From NCBI RefSeq assembly GCF_000768875.1, contig NZ_JRAO01000016.1, forward strand, positions 29,248 through 93,247: a stretch of 64,000 bases of DNA, read 5' to 3'. How positions within the stretch are numbered: the stretch's first letter is position 1; every line of letters begins with the position of its first letter. Under the pieces are notes generated by a model that saw only the letters and a program-made list of their open reading frames with translations, was not told the DNA's origin and searched no databases. Made by a program: the position numbers and the translations under genes. Source of the DNA: Porphyromonas sp. COT-239 OH1446. GTDB taxonomy: Bacteria > Bacteroidota > Bacteroidia > Bacteroidales > Porphyromonadaceae. This document shows positions 27,195 to 35,282 of the stretch, in pieces.

Positions 27195-27365
27195 ATGAAA
27201 TCAGACATCAACAAGGAGGTATTCGCAGCTATTGCCTATGCGCTGCATGAGGCCCTCGGCAAGTACGATCATGATCAGGAGTCCTTTGTCCTGACCATCA
27301 AGCGTACGCCCTCGACCTGGAGCCTCAAGACGCAGGCAATGCGCGTGCTACCGACACGCCAATAA
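27195..27365 (+). CDS. Small subunit of the methylmalonyl-CoA decarboxylase (delta-like)
   Basis: A 56-residue protein starting MKSDINKEVFAAIAYALHEA. The ATG at 27195 is preferred over the longer frame from 27081, which overlaps the gamma gene. A short conserved protein is found at this place in Bacteroidota pump operons; its role may be assembly or stability of the complex, by analogy with MmdE/delta subunits. The motif HDQESFVLT also appears in the gamma subunit, so one likely arose from the other. Confidence 0.8.
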   Translation: MKSDINKEVFAAIAYALHEALGKYDHDQESFVLTIKRTPSTWSLKTQAMRVLPTRQ

Positions 27366-27397
27366 TTATTTAATCACTAGAAAACTTCATTCCCATC

Positions 27398-27874
27398 ATG
27401 AAAGAATATAAGTATAGCATCAATGGCAACGAGTACACCGTAGCCATCATCGATCTCGAAGGCAACACTGCTGCTGTAGAAGTAAATGGTACATCGTACA
27501 AGGTAGACATCCTCAGCGAGGGGGGAGCTGCACCTGCTCCACGCCCTGCGGCCGCCAAGCCTGCTCCTGCGGCCGCACCTGCTCCCGCTGCTGCTCCTGC
27601 AGCCGCACCTGCTCCAACCCCTGCCGCCCCCGCCCCAGCGGCTGCTCCAGCTGCTGCCAAGGGTACGGCTGTACTCTCCCCTCTGCCTGGCGTCATCCTA
27701 GATCTCAAGGTGAATGTAGGCGATCAGGTTAAGGCTGGTCAGACTGTAGCTATCCTCGAGGCTATGAAGATGGAGAACAACATCAATGCCGAGTGTGATG
27801 GCGTAGTGGCCGCAATCAAGGTAGCCAAGGGGGATAGCATCCTCGAGGGCTCTGAAATCATGATTATCGGCTAG
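27398..27874 (+). CDS. Biotin carboxyl carrier subunit of the decarboxylase
   Basis: A 158-residue biotinyl protein. An N-terminal domain (1-48) leads into a 40-residue Ala/Pro linker (APAPAAAP-type repeats, from a run of near-repetitive codons at about 27530-27660) and the biotinyl domain. The biotinylated lysine is in EAMKMENNI near residue 125. It carries the carboxyl group from the alpha subunit to the membrane beta subunit. Biotin would be supplied by bioB/bioA at 4.8-7.1 kb. Confidence 0.95.
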   Translation: MKEYKYSINGNEYTVAIIDLEGNTAAVEVNGTSYKVDILSEGGAAPAPRPAAAKPAPAAAPAPAAAPAAAPAPTPAAPAPAAAPAAAKGTAVLSPLPGVILDLKVNVGDQVKAGQTVAILEAMKMENNINAECDGVVAAIKVAKGDSILEGSEIMIIG

Positions 27875-27878
27875 TACT

Positions 27879-29033
27879 ATGCTGCTCTTCGGTGGTTTCC
27901 TGGTCAAGAACCTAGAGACATTCTGGCAATACACTGGCTTTGCGAATGCTCTGCCCGAGCACTTCGTCATGCTGGGTATCGGAATCCTCTTCATCTTCTT
28001 GGCCATCAAGTATGAGTTTGAACCACTGCTCTTGATCCCCATTGGCTTTGGGATGCTTATTGGCAATATCCCCTTCAGTGAAGGTCTCCGCATCGGGATC
28101 TACGAGGAGGGTTCTGTGCTCAATATCCTCTATCAAGGTGTGCAACAGGGATGGTATCCACCGCTCATCTTCTTGGGTATAGGGGCAATGACCGACTTTA
28201 CGGCTTTGATCTCCAACCCCAAATTGATGCTCATCGGTGCTGCCGCCCAGATTGGGATCTTTGCGGCCTATATGGCTTCGCTGCAGCTTGGGTTCACTCC
28301 TAGTCAAGCAGGGGCTATTGGGATCATCGGTGGTGCTGACGGCCCTACGGCTATCTTCCTCTCGTCCAAGCTCGCTCCTCAGCTCATGGGGGCTATTGCG
28401 GTATCGGCCTACTCTTACATGGCTCTAGTACCCATTATCCAGCCTCCTTTTATGAAGCTGCTTACGACCAAGAACGAGCGCTTGATCCGCATGAAGCGTC
28501 CTCGTGAGGTGTCTCAGACGGAGAAGATTATCTTCCCCATCGCAGGGCTTCTCTTGACCTGTACCTTAGTCCCCTCGGCTCTGCCTCTACTGGGGATGCT
28601 CTTCTTTGGTAATCTGCTCAAGGAGAGTGGTGTTACTAAGCGTCTAGCGGACACGGCTAAGGGGCCTCTGATCGACACGATTACGATCCTCCTAGGGGTA
28701 ACGGTCGGGGCTTCTACGCAGGCCACGGAGTTCCTCACTGGAGACTCGGTGAAGATCTTTGCCTTGGGGGCATTCTCGTTCATGATCGCTACGACCTGTG
28801 GTATCCTCTTTGTTAAGCTGTTTAATCTCTTCCTCAGCAAGGAGAACAAGATTAACCCTCTGATCGGGAATGCAGGTGTATCTGCTGTCCCCGACTCAGC
28901 ACGCATCTCTCAGGTGGTCGGGCTCGAGTATGACCCCCGCAACTATCTGCTGATGCATGCCATGGGGCCTAACGTGGCAGGGGTAATTGGCTCTGCTGTT
29001 GCGGCAGGTATCCTGCTGAGCTTCCTGGCCTAA
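27879..29033 (+). CDS. Na+-translocating decarboxylase beta subunit (OadB/MmdB/GcdB)
   Basis: A 384-residue polytopic inner-membrane protein that decarboxylates carboxybiotin and exports Na+. Family signatures are present: IFLGIGAMTDFTALISNP, GIIGGADGPTAIFLSSKLAP (the Asp essential for Na+ binding), and NAGVSAVPDSARISQ, with MHAMGPNVAGVIGSAVAAG near the C-terminus. The start codon is 4 bases after the carrier gene stop. With it the set alpha, gamma, small, carrier and beta is complete. Confidence 0.95.
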   Translation: MLLFGGFLVKNLETFWQYTGFANALPEHFVMLGIGILFIFLAIKYEFEPLLLIPIGFGMLIGNIPFSEGLRIGIYEEGSVLNILYQGVQQGWYPPLIFLGIGAMTDFTALISNPKLMLIGAAAQIGIFAAYMASLQLGFTPSQAGAIGIIGGADGPTAIFLSSKLAPQLMGAIAVSAYSYMALVPIIQPPFMKLLTTKNERLIRMKRPREVSQTEKIIFPIAGLLLTCTLVPSALPLLGMLFFGNLLKESGVTKRLADTAKGPLIDTITILLGVTVGASTQATEFLTGDSVKIFALGAFSFMIATTCGILFVKLFNLFLSKENKINPLIGNAGVSAVPDSARISQVVGLEYDPRNYLLMHAMGPNVAGVIGSAVAAGILLSFLA

Positions 29034-29066
29034 TCAGGAGAGAGTGTGCTATAGCGAACCCTCGGT

Positions 29067-29112
29067 AGTGGGTGTGCGGAGACGGAAGTCTCGGTGCACC
29101 CACTGCTCTTTT
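29067..29112 (+). terminator. Terminator after the decarboxylase operon
   Basis: Outer arms AGTGGGTG (29067-29074) and CACCCACT (29097-29104) enclose an inner hairpin GAGAC/GTCTC, followed by GCTCTTTT. Confidence 0.75.
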
Positions 29113-29159
29113 GATTAGGTGGGGTGATACACAGAAATACAACCAAACCAAAAACTTAG

Positions 29160-29167
29160 TATCTTTG
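29160..29167 (+). promoter_or_regulatory. Bacteroidota -7 box for the greA transcript
   Basis: TATCTTTG, an exact TAnnTTTG. It would give a ~210-base leader before greA that includes the palindrome at 29183-29198. No -33 TTG at the normal spacing. Confidence 0.45.
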
Positions 29168-29377
29168 TCCTGTGATGCTTCGGCAGGGATCTCCCTGCGA
29201 GAGCATGGCGAGTATATAAGCGAGTATCCGAGACTTCGTATAAGCGCATGGGTCGGTCATAGATATGCCTTTGAACCGTTCATGGGTTTGTAGTTGCTTC
29301 GGACTTGTTTTTTGTATAGGGCTAGCATTCACATTGTTTATACTTACAGACGAAACATCAAACACAATTACCTCACT

Positions 29378-29848
29378 ATGGCATATAACTATATGACCCA
29401 GGCCGGCTACGACAAGCTAGTAGCCGAGATCACCGAGCTAGAGTCGGTGCAGCGTCCGGAGATCTCTCGACAGATCGCTGAGGCTAGAGACAAGGGCGAC
29501 CTCTCTGAGAATGCCGAGTACGATGCAGCTAAGGAGGCTCAGGGGCTGCTCGAGAGCAAGATCGCTCAGCTCAAAGGGATTCTGAGCAATGCCCGCATCA
29601 TAGACGAGAGCCGACTGGGTACGGACTCGGTGCAGATCCTCAATAAGGTCAAGATCCGCAATACTAAGAACGGAGCTGAGATGAGCTATACCCTCGTATC
29701 AGACTCTGAGGCTAATCTCAGAGAGTTTAAGATCTCGGTGAATACCCCCATCGCCAAGGGCCTCATGGGCAAGAAGGTTGGCGATGTCGTTGAGGTACAG
29801 ACCCCTGGTGGGCTGGTGAGCTTTGAGATCCTAGAGATTACCTTCTAA
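29378..29848 (+). CDS. greA: Transcription elongation factor GreA
   Basis: Rescues backtracked RNA polymerase by stimulating transcript cleavage. The 156-residue protein has the N-terminal coiled coil with the acidic tip (DKGDLSENAEYDAAKEAQ, Asp and Glu needed for activity) and the C-terminal FKBP-like domain (GLMGKKVGDVVEVQTPGG). Start 29378 gives MAYNYMTQAGYDKL, the expected beginning; the frame's first ATG at 29294 would add 28 unusual residues. Confidence 0.95.
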   Translation: MAYNYMTQAGYDKLVAEITELESVQRPEISRQIAEARDKGDLSENAEYDAAKEAQGLLESKIAQLKGILSNARIIDESRLGTDSVQILNKVKIRNTKNGAEMSYTLVSDSEANLREFKISVNTPIAKGLMGKKVGDVVEVQTPGGLVSFEILEITF

Positions 29849-29859
29849 GGGGAGGGACT

Positions 29860-30264
29860 ATGGCTACGATCTTTAGTCGCATTATCTCGGGAGAGATCCC
29901 CTCGTATCGTGTCGCTGAGAGTGAGGCCTACTATGCCTTCCTCGATATTAACCCCGTGCAGGCAGGGCATGTCTTGGTTGTGCCCAAGCAGGAGGTCGAT
30001 TACTTCTTCGATCTAAGCCCCGAGAGCCTCTCGGGGATCATGGAGTTTGCCCGTATGGTCGCCTCTGCGATACAGTCTGCTACCCATTGCATCAAGGTCG
30101 GTGTCTCGGTTGTGGGCCTCGAAGTGCCCCATGCTCATGTGCACCTGATCCCCCTCAACGAGCTGGGAGACATGAACCTCAAGCACAAGGTGGAGATGAG
30201 TGGCCAGGAGCTGCAGGAGATGGCTGTACGCATACGAGCCTTCGTCCCCAAGGAGTACCTATAG
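29860..30264 (+). CDS. HIT-family nucleotide-binding protein
   Basis: A 134-residue histidine-triad protein. Opens TIFSRIISGEIPSYRVAE, has the LDINPVQAGHVLVVPKQE core, and ends with the active site HAHVHLIPL (HxHxH). The family hydrolyses nucleoside phosphoramidates or dinucleotides; the natural substrate is not clear. It begins 11 bases after greA and precedes the UDP-glucose dehydrogenase by 9, so the three probably form one operon. Confidence 0.93.
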   Translation: MATIFSRIISGEIPSYRVAESEAYYAFLDINPVQAGHVLVVPKQEVDYFFDLSPESLSGIMEFARMVASAIQSATHCIKVGVSVVGLEVPHAHVHLIPLNELGDMNLKHKVEMSGQELQEMAVRIRAFVPKEYL

Positions 30265-30273
30265 ATCTGAGGG

Positions 30274-31602
30274 ATGAATATTGCCGTCGTTGGGATCGGG
30301 TACGTAGGCCTGGTGAGCGCAGCCTGCTTTGCAGAGCTGGGGGCTGTGGTCTACTGTGTCGATGTAGATCGAGACAAGATCGAGGGGCTAAGAGAGGGGC
30401 GCATCCCTATCTATGAACCAGGCCTTGAGCAGCTTGTGCGCCGAGGGCTCGAGGGTGGCCGCCTGATCTTCGAGACCGATTTAGCACGGGTACTGCCCGA
30501 GGTTGAGATTGCCTTTTGCGCTGTTGGCACGCCTGCTCGGGCGGATGGCTCTGCAGACCTAAGCTATGTCCTCGAGGTTGCCCATAGCATTGGTCGCCAC
30601 CTAGAGCGATACTGTTTGGTCGTTACCAAGAGCACCGTCCCGGTGGGTACCTCTCGACTGGTGCGGGAGGCCATTGAGCAGGGGTTGAAGGAGCGGGGTG
30701 TGAGCATCAAATTCGATGTGGCCTCGAACCCCGAGTTCCTCAAGGAGGGCAATGCCATAGATGACTTCATGAAGCCCGACCGTGTCGTTGTCGGGGTGGA
30801 CAGCCCTCGGGCAAGGGAACTGATGACTCGTCTATATAAACCTATGTTGCTGAGTAACTTTCGGGTGCTCTTCATGGACATCGCTTCGGCCGAGATGACC
30901 AAGTATGCGGCTAATGCCATGCTGGCTACGCGTATCAGCTTCATCAACGAGATCGCCCTCCTGTGCGAGCGTGTGGGGGCGGATGTCGGTATGGTACGCA
31001 TGGGTATCGGTACAGACACCCGTATCGGAAGCAAATTCCTCTACGCTGGCTGTGGCTATGGGGGCTCTTGCTTCCCCAAGGATGTGCAGGCCCTGATCCA
31101 TACGGCGCATAGTCATGGCTGTCAGATGCGCATCCTTGAGGCTGTCGAGCAGGTCAATAGGGCGCAGAAGGAGGTGCTCTTCGAGCGATTTTCCCGTTTC
31201 TACAACGGTCAGGTCAAGGGGCGGCATGCCGCCGTTTGGGGCTTGGCTTTCAAGCCTGGTACGGATGACATCCGAGAAGCTCCCTCGCTGGTGCTGATCG
31301 ATCGTCTCCTGGAGGCTGGCTGTACGGTCTCGGTCTACGACCCCGTGGCGATGCCCGAGGCTCGCCGTGTGCTGGGAGATCGGGTCTCGTATGCACGAGA
31401 TATTTATGAGAGCACTCTCGGGGCGGATGTCCTCTTTCATGTAACGGAGTGGAAGGAGTACCGAATGCCTGCCTGGGAAGTCATCCAAAAAGCCATGCGT
31501 TCGCCTCTCTTGATCGATGGGCGTAACGTCTTCGACCAAGCTCCCGAGGAGGCTGGCATCCGCAAGCTCAGCATCGGTGTCGCGGAGCGAGATGGGCTCT
31601 AG
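30274..31602 (+). CDS. UDP-glucose 6-dehydrogenase
   Basis: A 442-residue NAD+-dependent enzyme making UDP-glucuronate for surface polysaccharide. The N-terminal Rossmann site is GIGYVGLVSAACFAELG. The catalytic cysteine is in CGYGGSCFPKD. The hinge KYAANAMLATRISFINE and the C-terminal domain with WGLAFKPGTDDIREAPS are typical of the UDP-glucose/GDP-mannose dehydrogenase family. UDP-N-acetylmannosamine or other sugar dehydrogenases are less likely given the GYGGSCFPKD form. No other sugar genes are adjacent. Confidence 0.92.
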   Translation: MNIAVVGIGYVGLVSAACFAELGAVVYCVDVDRDKIEGLREGRIPIYEPGLEQLVRRGLEGGRLIFETDLARVLPEVEIAFCAVGTPARADGSADLSYVLEVAHSIGRHLERYCLVVTKSTVPVGTSRLVREAIEQGLKERGVSIKFDVASNPEFLKEGNAIDDFMKPDRVVVGVDSPRARELMTRLYKPMLLSNFRVLFMDIASAEMTKYAANAMLATRISFINEIALLCERVGADVGMVRMGIGTDTRIGSKFLYAGCGYGGSCFPKDVQALIHTAHSHGCQMRILEAVEQVNRAQKEVLFERFSRFYNGQVKGRHAAVWGLAFKPGTDDIREAPSLVLIDRLLEAGCTVSVYDPVAMPEARRVLGDRVSYARDIYESTLGADVLFHVTEWKEYRMPAWEVIQKAMRSPLLIDGRNVFDQAPEEAGIRKLSIGVAERDGL

Positions 31603-31630
31603 AACCTCAGGGTTGAGATCTTTGCGATAG

Positions 31631-31670
31631 GGCTGTGTCAGAGTTGATACTCTGATACAGCCTTTGTTGT
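31631..31670 (+). terminator. Terminator after UDP-glucose dehydrogenase
   Basis: Fourteen-bp stem with one G-T wobble (31631-31644 with 31649-31662, GGCTGT/ACAGCC ends), then TTTGTTGTAT. Confidence 0.8.
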
Positions 31671-31765
31671 ATCTAGCCCATAGCTGTCTGCTCGTAGAGA
31701 GGGAGGAGGGATGCAATATATTGTCTTTCCCTGCATTATATAGATAGAGGTGGGAGAAGAGATCC

Positions 31766-31927
31766 TTCGGTAGCAGGTGCGATGAGCTCTCGGTAGTAGC
31801 CCGATCGATCTCCCCCGTAGCACCTCGCTCGAGGTCCAGATAGGGTCTCAAGTGTGATCCTAATAGGATCTCACTCGAGGCTCAGATAGGAGTTCGATCG
31901 AGATCTTACTGGGATCGTTGCAGAGGC
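31766..31927. repeat. 23-bp phased intergenic array C (7 units)
   Basis: Anchors at 31766, 31789, 31813, 31836, 31859, 31882 and 31905; all steps are 23 except one 24 (31789 to 31813). Most units here are in the inverted state, with TAGG- or GTAG-type cores instead of CCTACTT. It ends 54 bases before the -33 box of the next gene. A weak further unit may precede at 31743. Confidence 0.8.
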
Positions 31928-31981
31928 TCTTGGCCACTGCCCTCCTGACCCTGGCAATGCTGAGGATGGTGAGTAGAGAAT

Positions 31982-32012
31982 TTTGTAATAATATATTAAT
32001 TCATTATTTTTG
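31982..32012 (+). promoter_or_regulatory. Bacteroidota promoter, full -33 and -7 elements
   Basis: TTTG (31982-31985) and TATTTTTG (32005-32012, TAnnTTTG) are 19 bases apart, the expected spacing. It is the best match in the window. The start codon lies about 100 bases downstream. Confidence 0.7.
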
Positions 32013-32112
32013 CTTAACGAGAGTAGGCCTCTCGACGAAGCACACCAGGCAAGTGAAGACTTGCTGGCTGAGGGCGGAGGCCATATGTTCAATAGTTAAT
32101 ACATTTTGGGCT

Positions 32113-33306
32113 ATGAAACGAAACAAAGCTTTGCTCCTGGGCATCCTGGTCTTGGCGACTAGCTCTGGAGCGTGGGCACAAAACGATGATAAGTATCTCG
32201 ACGATGCTTATCTCTCAAGCCGAGACATGGAGCGTCTGCGTGAGCGTGAGCGTCATGAGGCTCAGATACGTCGTGAGGCTGCTATCAAGGCCCGCCGAGA
32301 GTGGGAGGCCAAGCAGGCTGCCCTCATGGCCGAGTATAAGCGCAAGAAGAGACAGAGAGAGATAGATGCTTACAATGGGCACGAGAGTGAAGAGAATGCT
32401 TTGCTCGATGAGGAGATAGCACAATTACTGAACGCTACTTCGTCTCGAAAACAAGGTGATGTAGAGGTGTCTGTCTATGGCCCTTATTCGGATCGCCTCC
32501 TGCGCTTCCATACTGATGGGACGGTCATCATCAACGATCCCGATGCAGTCTACATCAATGGTCAGCTACGCTACCATGACTCGTGGGGCTCTAGCCGTAT
32601 GTGGCTTACCATAGGTAATCCCTGGTGGTACGACTCTTGGTATCCCTGGTACTCTTATGGGCATCACTATGCCCCCTGGTACTATGGCTACGGGTATTAT
32701 CCCTCTTGGCATTATCGCCCCTGGAGGCCTTACCCCGACTATTGGTGGGGTGGCGGCTTCTATGATCCTTGGTTCGATCCCTACTATCGAGGTTATTACC
32801 GGGGTTACTATGGCGGAGGCTACTATGGGGGCTATTATGGAGGCTATGGGACTGGCTACTACGATGGCCGTCATGCCCGTGCCTACGACGATCACTACTA
32901 CCGCAATCCCTACGGCCATGGGGGGCGTTCATCGTACAGCCAAGGCCGAGGTTATATGTCCGAGCGTACAGCCTATGGGGCTTACAAGAGTGCTCAGACT
33001 CTCGAGGGTCGAGGACGCAGTCGCTCTAGCTACGATCGCTCGCGTCCGCTTCGAGGGGGCATCTCCTCTTACGACGGCTACCAGAGTCAGGGAAGCTCTC
33101 GCAGTAGCTATGATTCGAGCAGGGGCTCGGAGAGTCGCAGCCGCTCCTCATTCGATAGTTATGGCTCCGAGAGCCGCAGCCGCTCCTCTCAAGAGAGCGG
33201 ATCAAGCTCTCGCAGCGGTGGAGGAAGTTATTCCTCTCCCAGCCGTAGTAGCGGTGGAGGCTCATCGGGCTCTGGACGCTACGATGCTCCTACACGTAGA
33301 CGCTGA
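32113..33306 (+). CDS. Secreted Trp/Tyr/Gly-rich and Ser/Arg-rich low-complexity protein
   Basis: A 397-residue exported protein, signal peptide MKRNKALLLGILVLATSSGAWA. Four regions: a charged helical stretch (residues ~30-100, many Arg/Glu, likely coiled coil); a short ordered domain (~120-160, with VSVYGPYSDRLLRFHTDGTVII); a W/Y/G/H/P-rich stretch (~165-270, e.g. YYRGYYRGYYGGGYYGG); and a Ser/Arg/Gly-rich tail with tandem SESRSRSS repeats (~285-397). I recognise no family. The start at 32113 opens into the signal peptide. Composition suggests an adhesive or matrix-like surface protein; that is inference. Confidence 0.8.
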   Translation: MKRNKALLLGILVLATSSGAWAQNDDKYLDDAYLSSRDMERLRERERHEAQIRREAAIKARREWEAKQAALMAEYKRKKRQREIDAYNGHESEENALLDEEIAQLLNATSSRKQGDVEVSVYGPYSDRLLRFHTDGTVIINDPDAVYINGQLRYHDSWGSSRMWLTIGNPWWYDSWYPWYSYGHHYAPWYYGYGYYPSWHYRPWRPYPDYWWGGGFYDPWFDPYYRGYYRGYYGGGYYGGYYGGYGTGYYDGRHARAYDDHYYRNPYGHGGRSSYSQGRGYMSERTAYGAYKSAQTLEGRGRSRSSYDRSRPLRGGISSYDGYQSQGSSRSSYDSSRGSESRSRSSFDSYGSESRSRSSQESGSSSRSGGGSYSSPSRSSGGGSSGSGRYDAPTRRR

Positions 33307-33406
33307 TAGGTGCAGATATAGTTTTCATCAGTATAGACTGGAGGGGTGATGTGTGCACGATCCTGCCCCCATCGCTCCCCTAGTCGTCTAATAGATATAT
33401 ACGATC

Positions 33407-35182
33407 ATGAGAAAGAAGATAGTCCTAGGAGCTGGGCTTTTGAGCCTAGCCCTCCTCTCCGTCCCTGATCTCTGGGCTCAGTCCGAGTCTACCGCCGTTT
33501 CTCTAGCCGATGCGCACGAGCAGCGTGGCTCGGCCCGCTATCAGGCCCTCGGAGGAGCTATGGGTGCTGTCGGGGCAGAGTTCTCTGCAGTCAATCAGAA
33601 CCCCGCCAGTCTAGCCCTCTTTCGCCGAGGCAATAAGGTCAGCACCACGATGGGCTATACCCGTCAGCGTGGTCGCTCCGACTGGTACAACGAACGACTA
33701 ACCACCCAAGGCAACCTCTTCAACTTCGATGAGCTGAGCTTCATGTCCAGCTGGAATACTGGCAGCAAGCTCGGCTTTACGGCTGGCGTGGGGATGCGCA
33801 GTGGCGGGCGATTTCACCGAAGCCTACAGGCACATGCAGCTCTCGAGGGGCTAGGAGCTACCTCGCTGGCCGACATCAGTGCCGCCGTACTCAACCGGAT
33901 GCAGTACGGCCGAGGAGGGACGCAAGAGCCACCCCTCATCCCACACTCCCAAATGGATGGAGTCGCTGCCTATGGCCGTGGTCATCTACCTTGGCTTGGG
34001 ATCTTGGGTTATCAAGCGGGTTGGATTACCTCCAATGACCCACTAGGCGGGAGATATTACTCGGCCTTCACTTACCCCACAGCAGGGGGGGGGCTCGAAA
34101 CCTATAGCCCCTACGATGCAGGGTTGCGCATTGACGAGCGTGGGGCAGTGTCGGACTTCGACTTTGCCTTCGGGATGCGAGTCAATGATATATTCAATTT
34201 CGGGGCAACGCTTACCCTGGTGCATCTTGATTACGAGCTCTCCTCCACTTACTCAGAGGGCTACGATCGCTTCACTGATGGCCGTCGCCACGGATTAGGT
34301 CTGCACAACTCTGTCTCTATCTCGGGCGGTGGCGCACGGATTGGACTGGGAGTGCTCGTCGAGCCCCTGAGAGGTCTACGCCTCGGAGCCTCGGTTTACA
34401 GCCCTACGGTCTATAGCCTCAAGCATGACTTTGCCCCGCTGGCCAATGGGCTAAGTTCGTTCGGCAAATTCTATCAGAGCGAGCGGCCTGAGAATGCAGC
34501 CAATAGCTTCGAGTTGCGCACTCCCTGGCGGTTTGGTCTGAGCGCAGCCTACGTCTTCGCACATAAGGGCTTCGTAAGCGTGGACTATGAGTATAGTAGC
34601 CTCGGGGGGACTCGTCTCGACGAGGCGAGGGATGCCTACGGCGTACGACCCTCCAAGACCAACCCCTACGAGGTGGACAACGATGCTATCAGCCAGGACT
34701 TCGGTGGCAAGAGCACCCTACGCCTCGGGGCTGAGTGGATGGCTACACGTCGCCTCTCGCTCAGAGCGGGCTATACGAGAGCCGAGCAGAAGCTCAAGAA
34801 TCCTCGCCTCTCGGGGATCTCTGGCCCTACAGTCGAATTCCTTACTCCCAGCACTGTACTGCACTTTACCCTACCTGGCACTCGGGAGAGCTTCTCCCTC
34901 GGGCTCGGCTACAAGCTCTCGCCCTCTTGGTCTCTCGATGTAGCTTATGTGCATCAGATGTCTCGGGACAAGGTCTATGCCTTCAGCCCTATGGCTGATC
35001 TTGGCCCTATCCTCGATCCTGCTAAGCGAAATGCTATTGCTCGAGGCTTGCGTGATGGTTTTGATGTAATCGATGCAGATCTCGCCCGAGAGACTGGGGC
35101 TACTTGGCTCAAGGGGCTCAAGGGAATTGATTACCGACAGGATCGCAGTCAGATGCTCTTCTCTGTGAGCTATCGTTTCTAG
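33407..35182 (+). CDS. OmpP1/FadL-type outer-membrane protein
   Basis: A 591-residue beta-barrel with signal peptide MRKKIVLGAGLLSLALLSVP. The N-terminal hatch region has GSARYQALGGAMGAVGAEFSAVNQNPASLALFRRG, whose NPA motif is typical of FadL/TodX (and PorV-like) proteins, followed by many amphipathic strands and a terminal aromatic (final residues SVSYRF, Phe at the end), as needed for barrel insertion. Expected role is uptake of hydrophobic molecules across the outer membrane. It follows the W/Y/G-rich gene by 100 bases. Confidence 0.88.
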   Translation: MRKKIVLGAGLLSLALLSVPDLWAQSESTAVSLADAHEQRGSARYQALGGAMGAVGAEFSAVNQNPASLALFRRGNKVSTTMGYTRQRGRSDWYNERLTTQGNLFNFDELSFMSSWNTGSKLGFTAGVGMRSGGRFHRSLQAHAALEGLGATSLADISAAVLNRMQYGRGGTQEPPLIPHSQMDGVAAYGRGHLPWLGILGYQAGWITSNDPLGGRYYSAFTYPTAGGGLETYSPYDAGLRIDERGAVSDFDFAFGMRVNDIFNFGATLTLVHLDYELSSTYSEGYDRFTDGRRHGLGLHNSVSISGGGARIGLGVLVEPLRGLRLGASVYSPTVYSLKHDFAPLANGLSSFGKFYQSERPENAANSFELRTPWRFGLSAAYVFAHKGFVSVDYEYSSLGGTRLDEARDAYGVRPSKTNPYEVDNDAISQDFGGKSTLRLGAEWMATRRLSLRAGYTRAEQKLKNPRLSGISGPTVEFLTPSTVLHFTLPGTRESFSLGLGYKLSPSWSLDVAYVHQMSRDKVYAFSPMADLGPILDPAKRNAIARGLRDGFDVIDADLARETGATWLKGLKGIDYRQDRSQMLFSVSYRF

Positions 35183-35207
35183 CTCCAGGGTTGATCCCGT
35201 GATACGA

Positions 35208-35240
35208 CGAGGGTGTGGCAGATTGTCTGCCACACCCTCG
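35208..35240. terminator. Bidirectional terminator between convergent genes
   Basis: A perfect 15-bp stem with a 3-base loop (CGAGGGTGTGGCAGA arms), followed on the plus strand by a T-rich tract. It serves the FadL-type gene and the HAD/hotdog gene. Confidence 0.88.
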
Positions 35241-35282
35241 TTACTTTGTTCCTTTTTGTCAGGCTTTGCCTACCCTCATCCC

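Larger units (their letters stand above)
29034..29377. other. 344-base region before greA
   Basis: Contains the terminator above, a -7 box TATCTTTG (29160-29167), and a compact palindrome GCAGGGATCTCCCTGC (29183-29198). A 73-codon open frame at 29072-29293 starts inside the terminator and has no family features, so it is not called. Confidence 0.65.
31603..32112. other. 510-base intergenic region between ugd-type gene and the W/Y/G-rich gene
   Basis: Contains in order the terminator, 23-bp array C, an AT-rich promoter and an approximately 100-base leader. No gene seen; the frame from 31918 is only an upstream extension of the next gene. Confidence 0.8.

Noticed and set aside
29072..29293. 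73-codon open frame before greA
   Set aside because: Starts inside the terminator hairpin of the decarboxylase operon and has no ribosome site or family features.
30832..31851. 339-codon open frame on the minus strand
   Set aside because: It lies antisense to UDP-glucose dehydrogenase, which has all its motifs. Long antisense frames are common in GC-rich coding DNA.
32657..33349. 230-codon open frame on the plus strand
   Set aside because: Another frame of the low-complexity W/Y/G-rich gene; its repetitive Ala/Ile/Met/Thr translation comes from the same biased codons.
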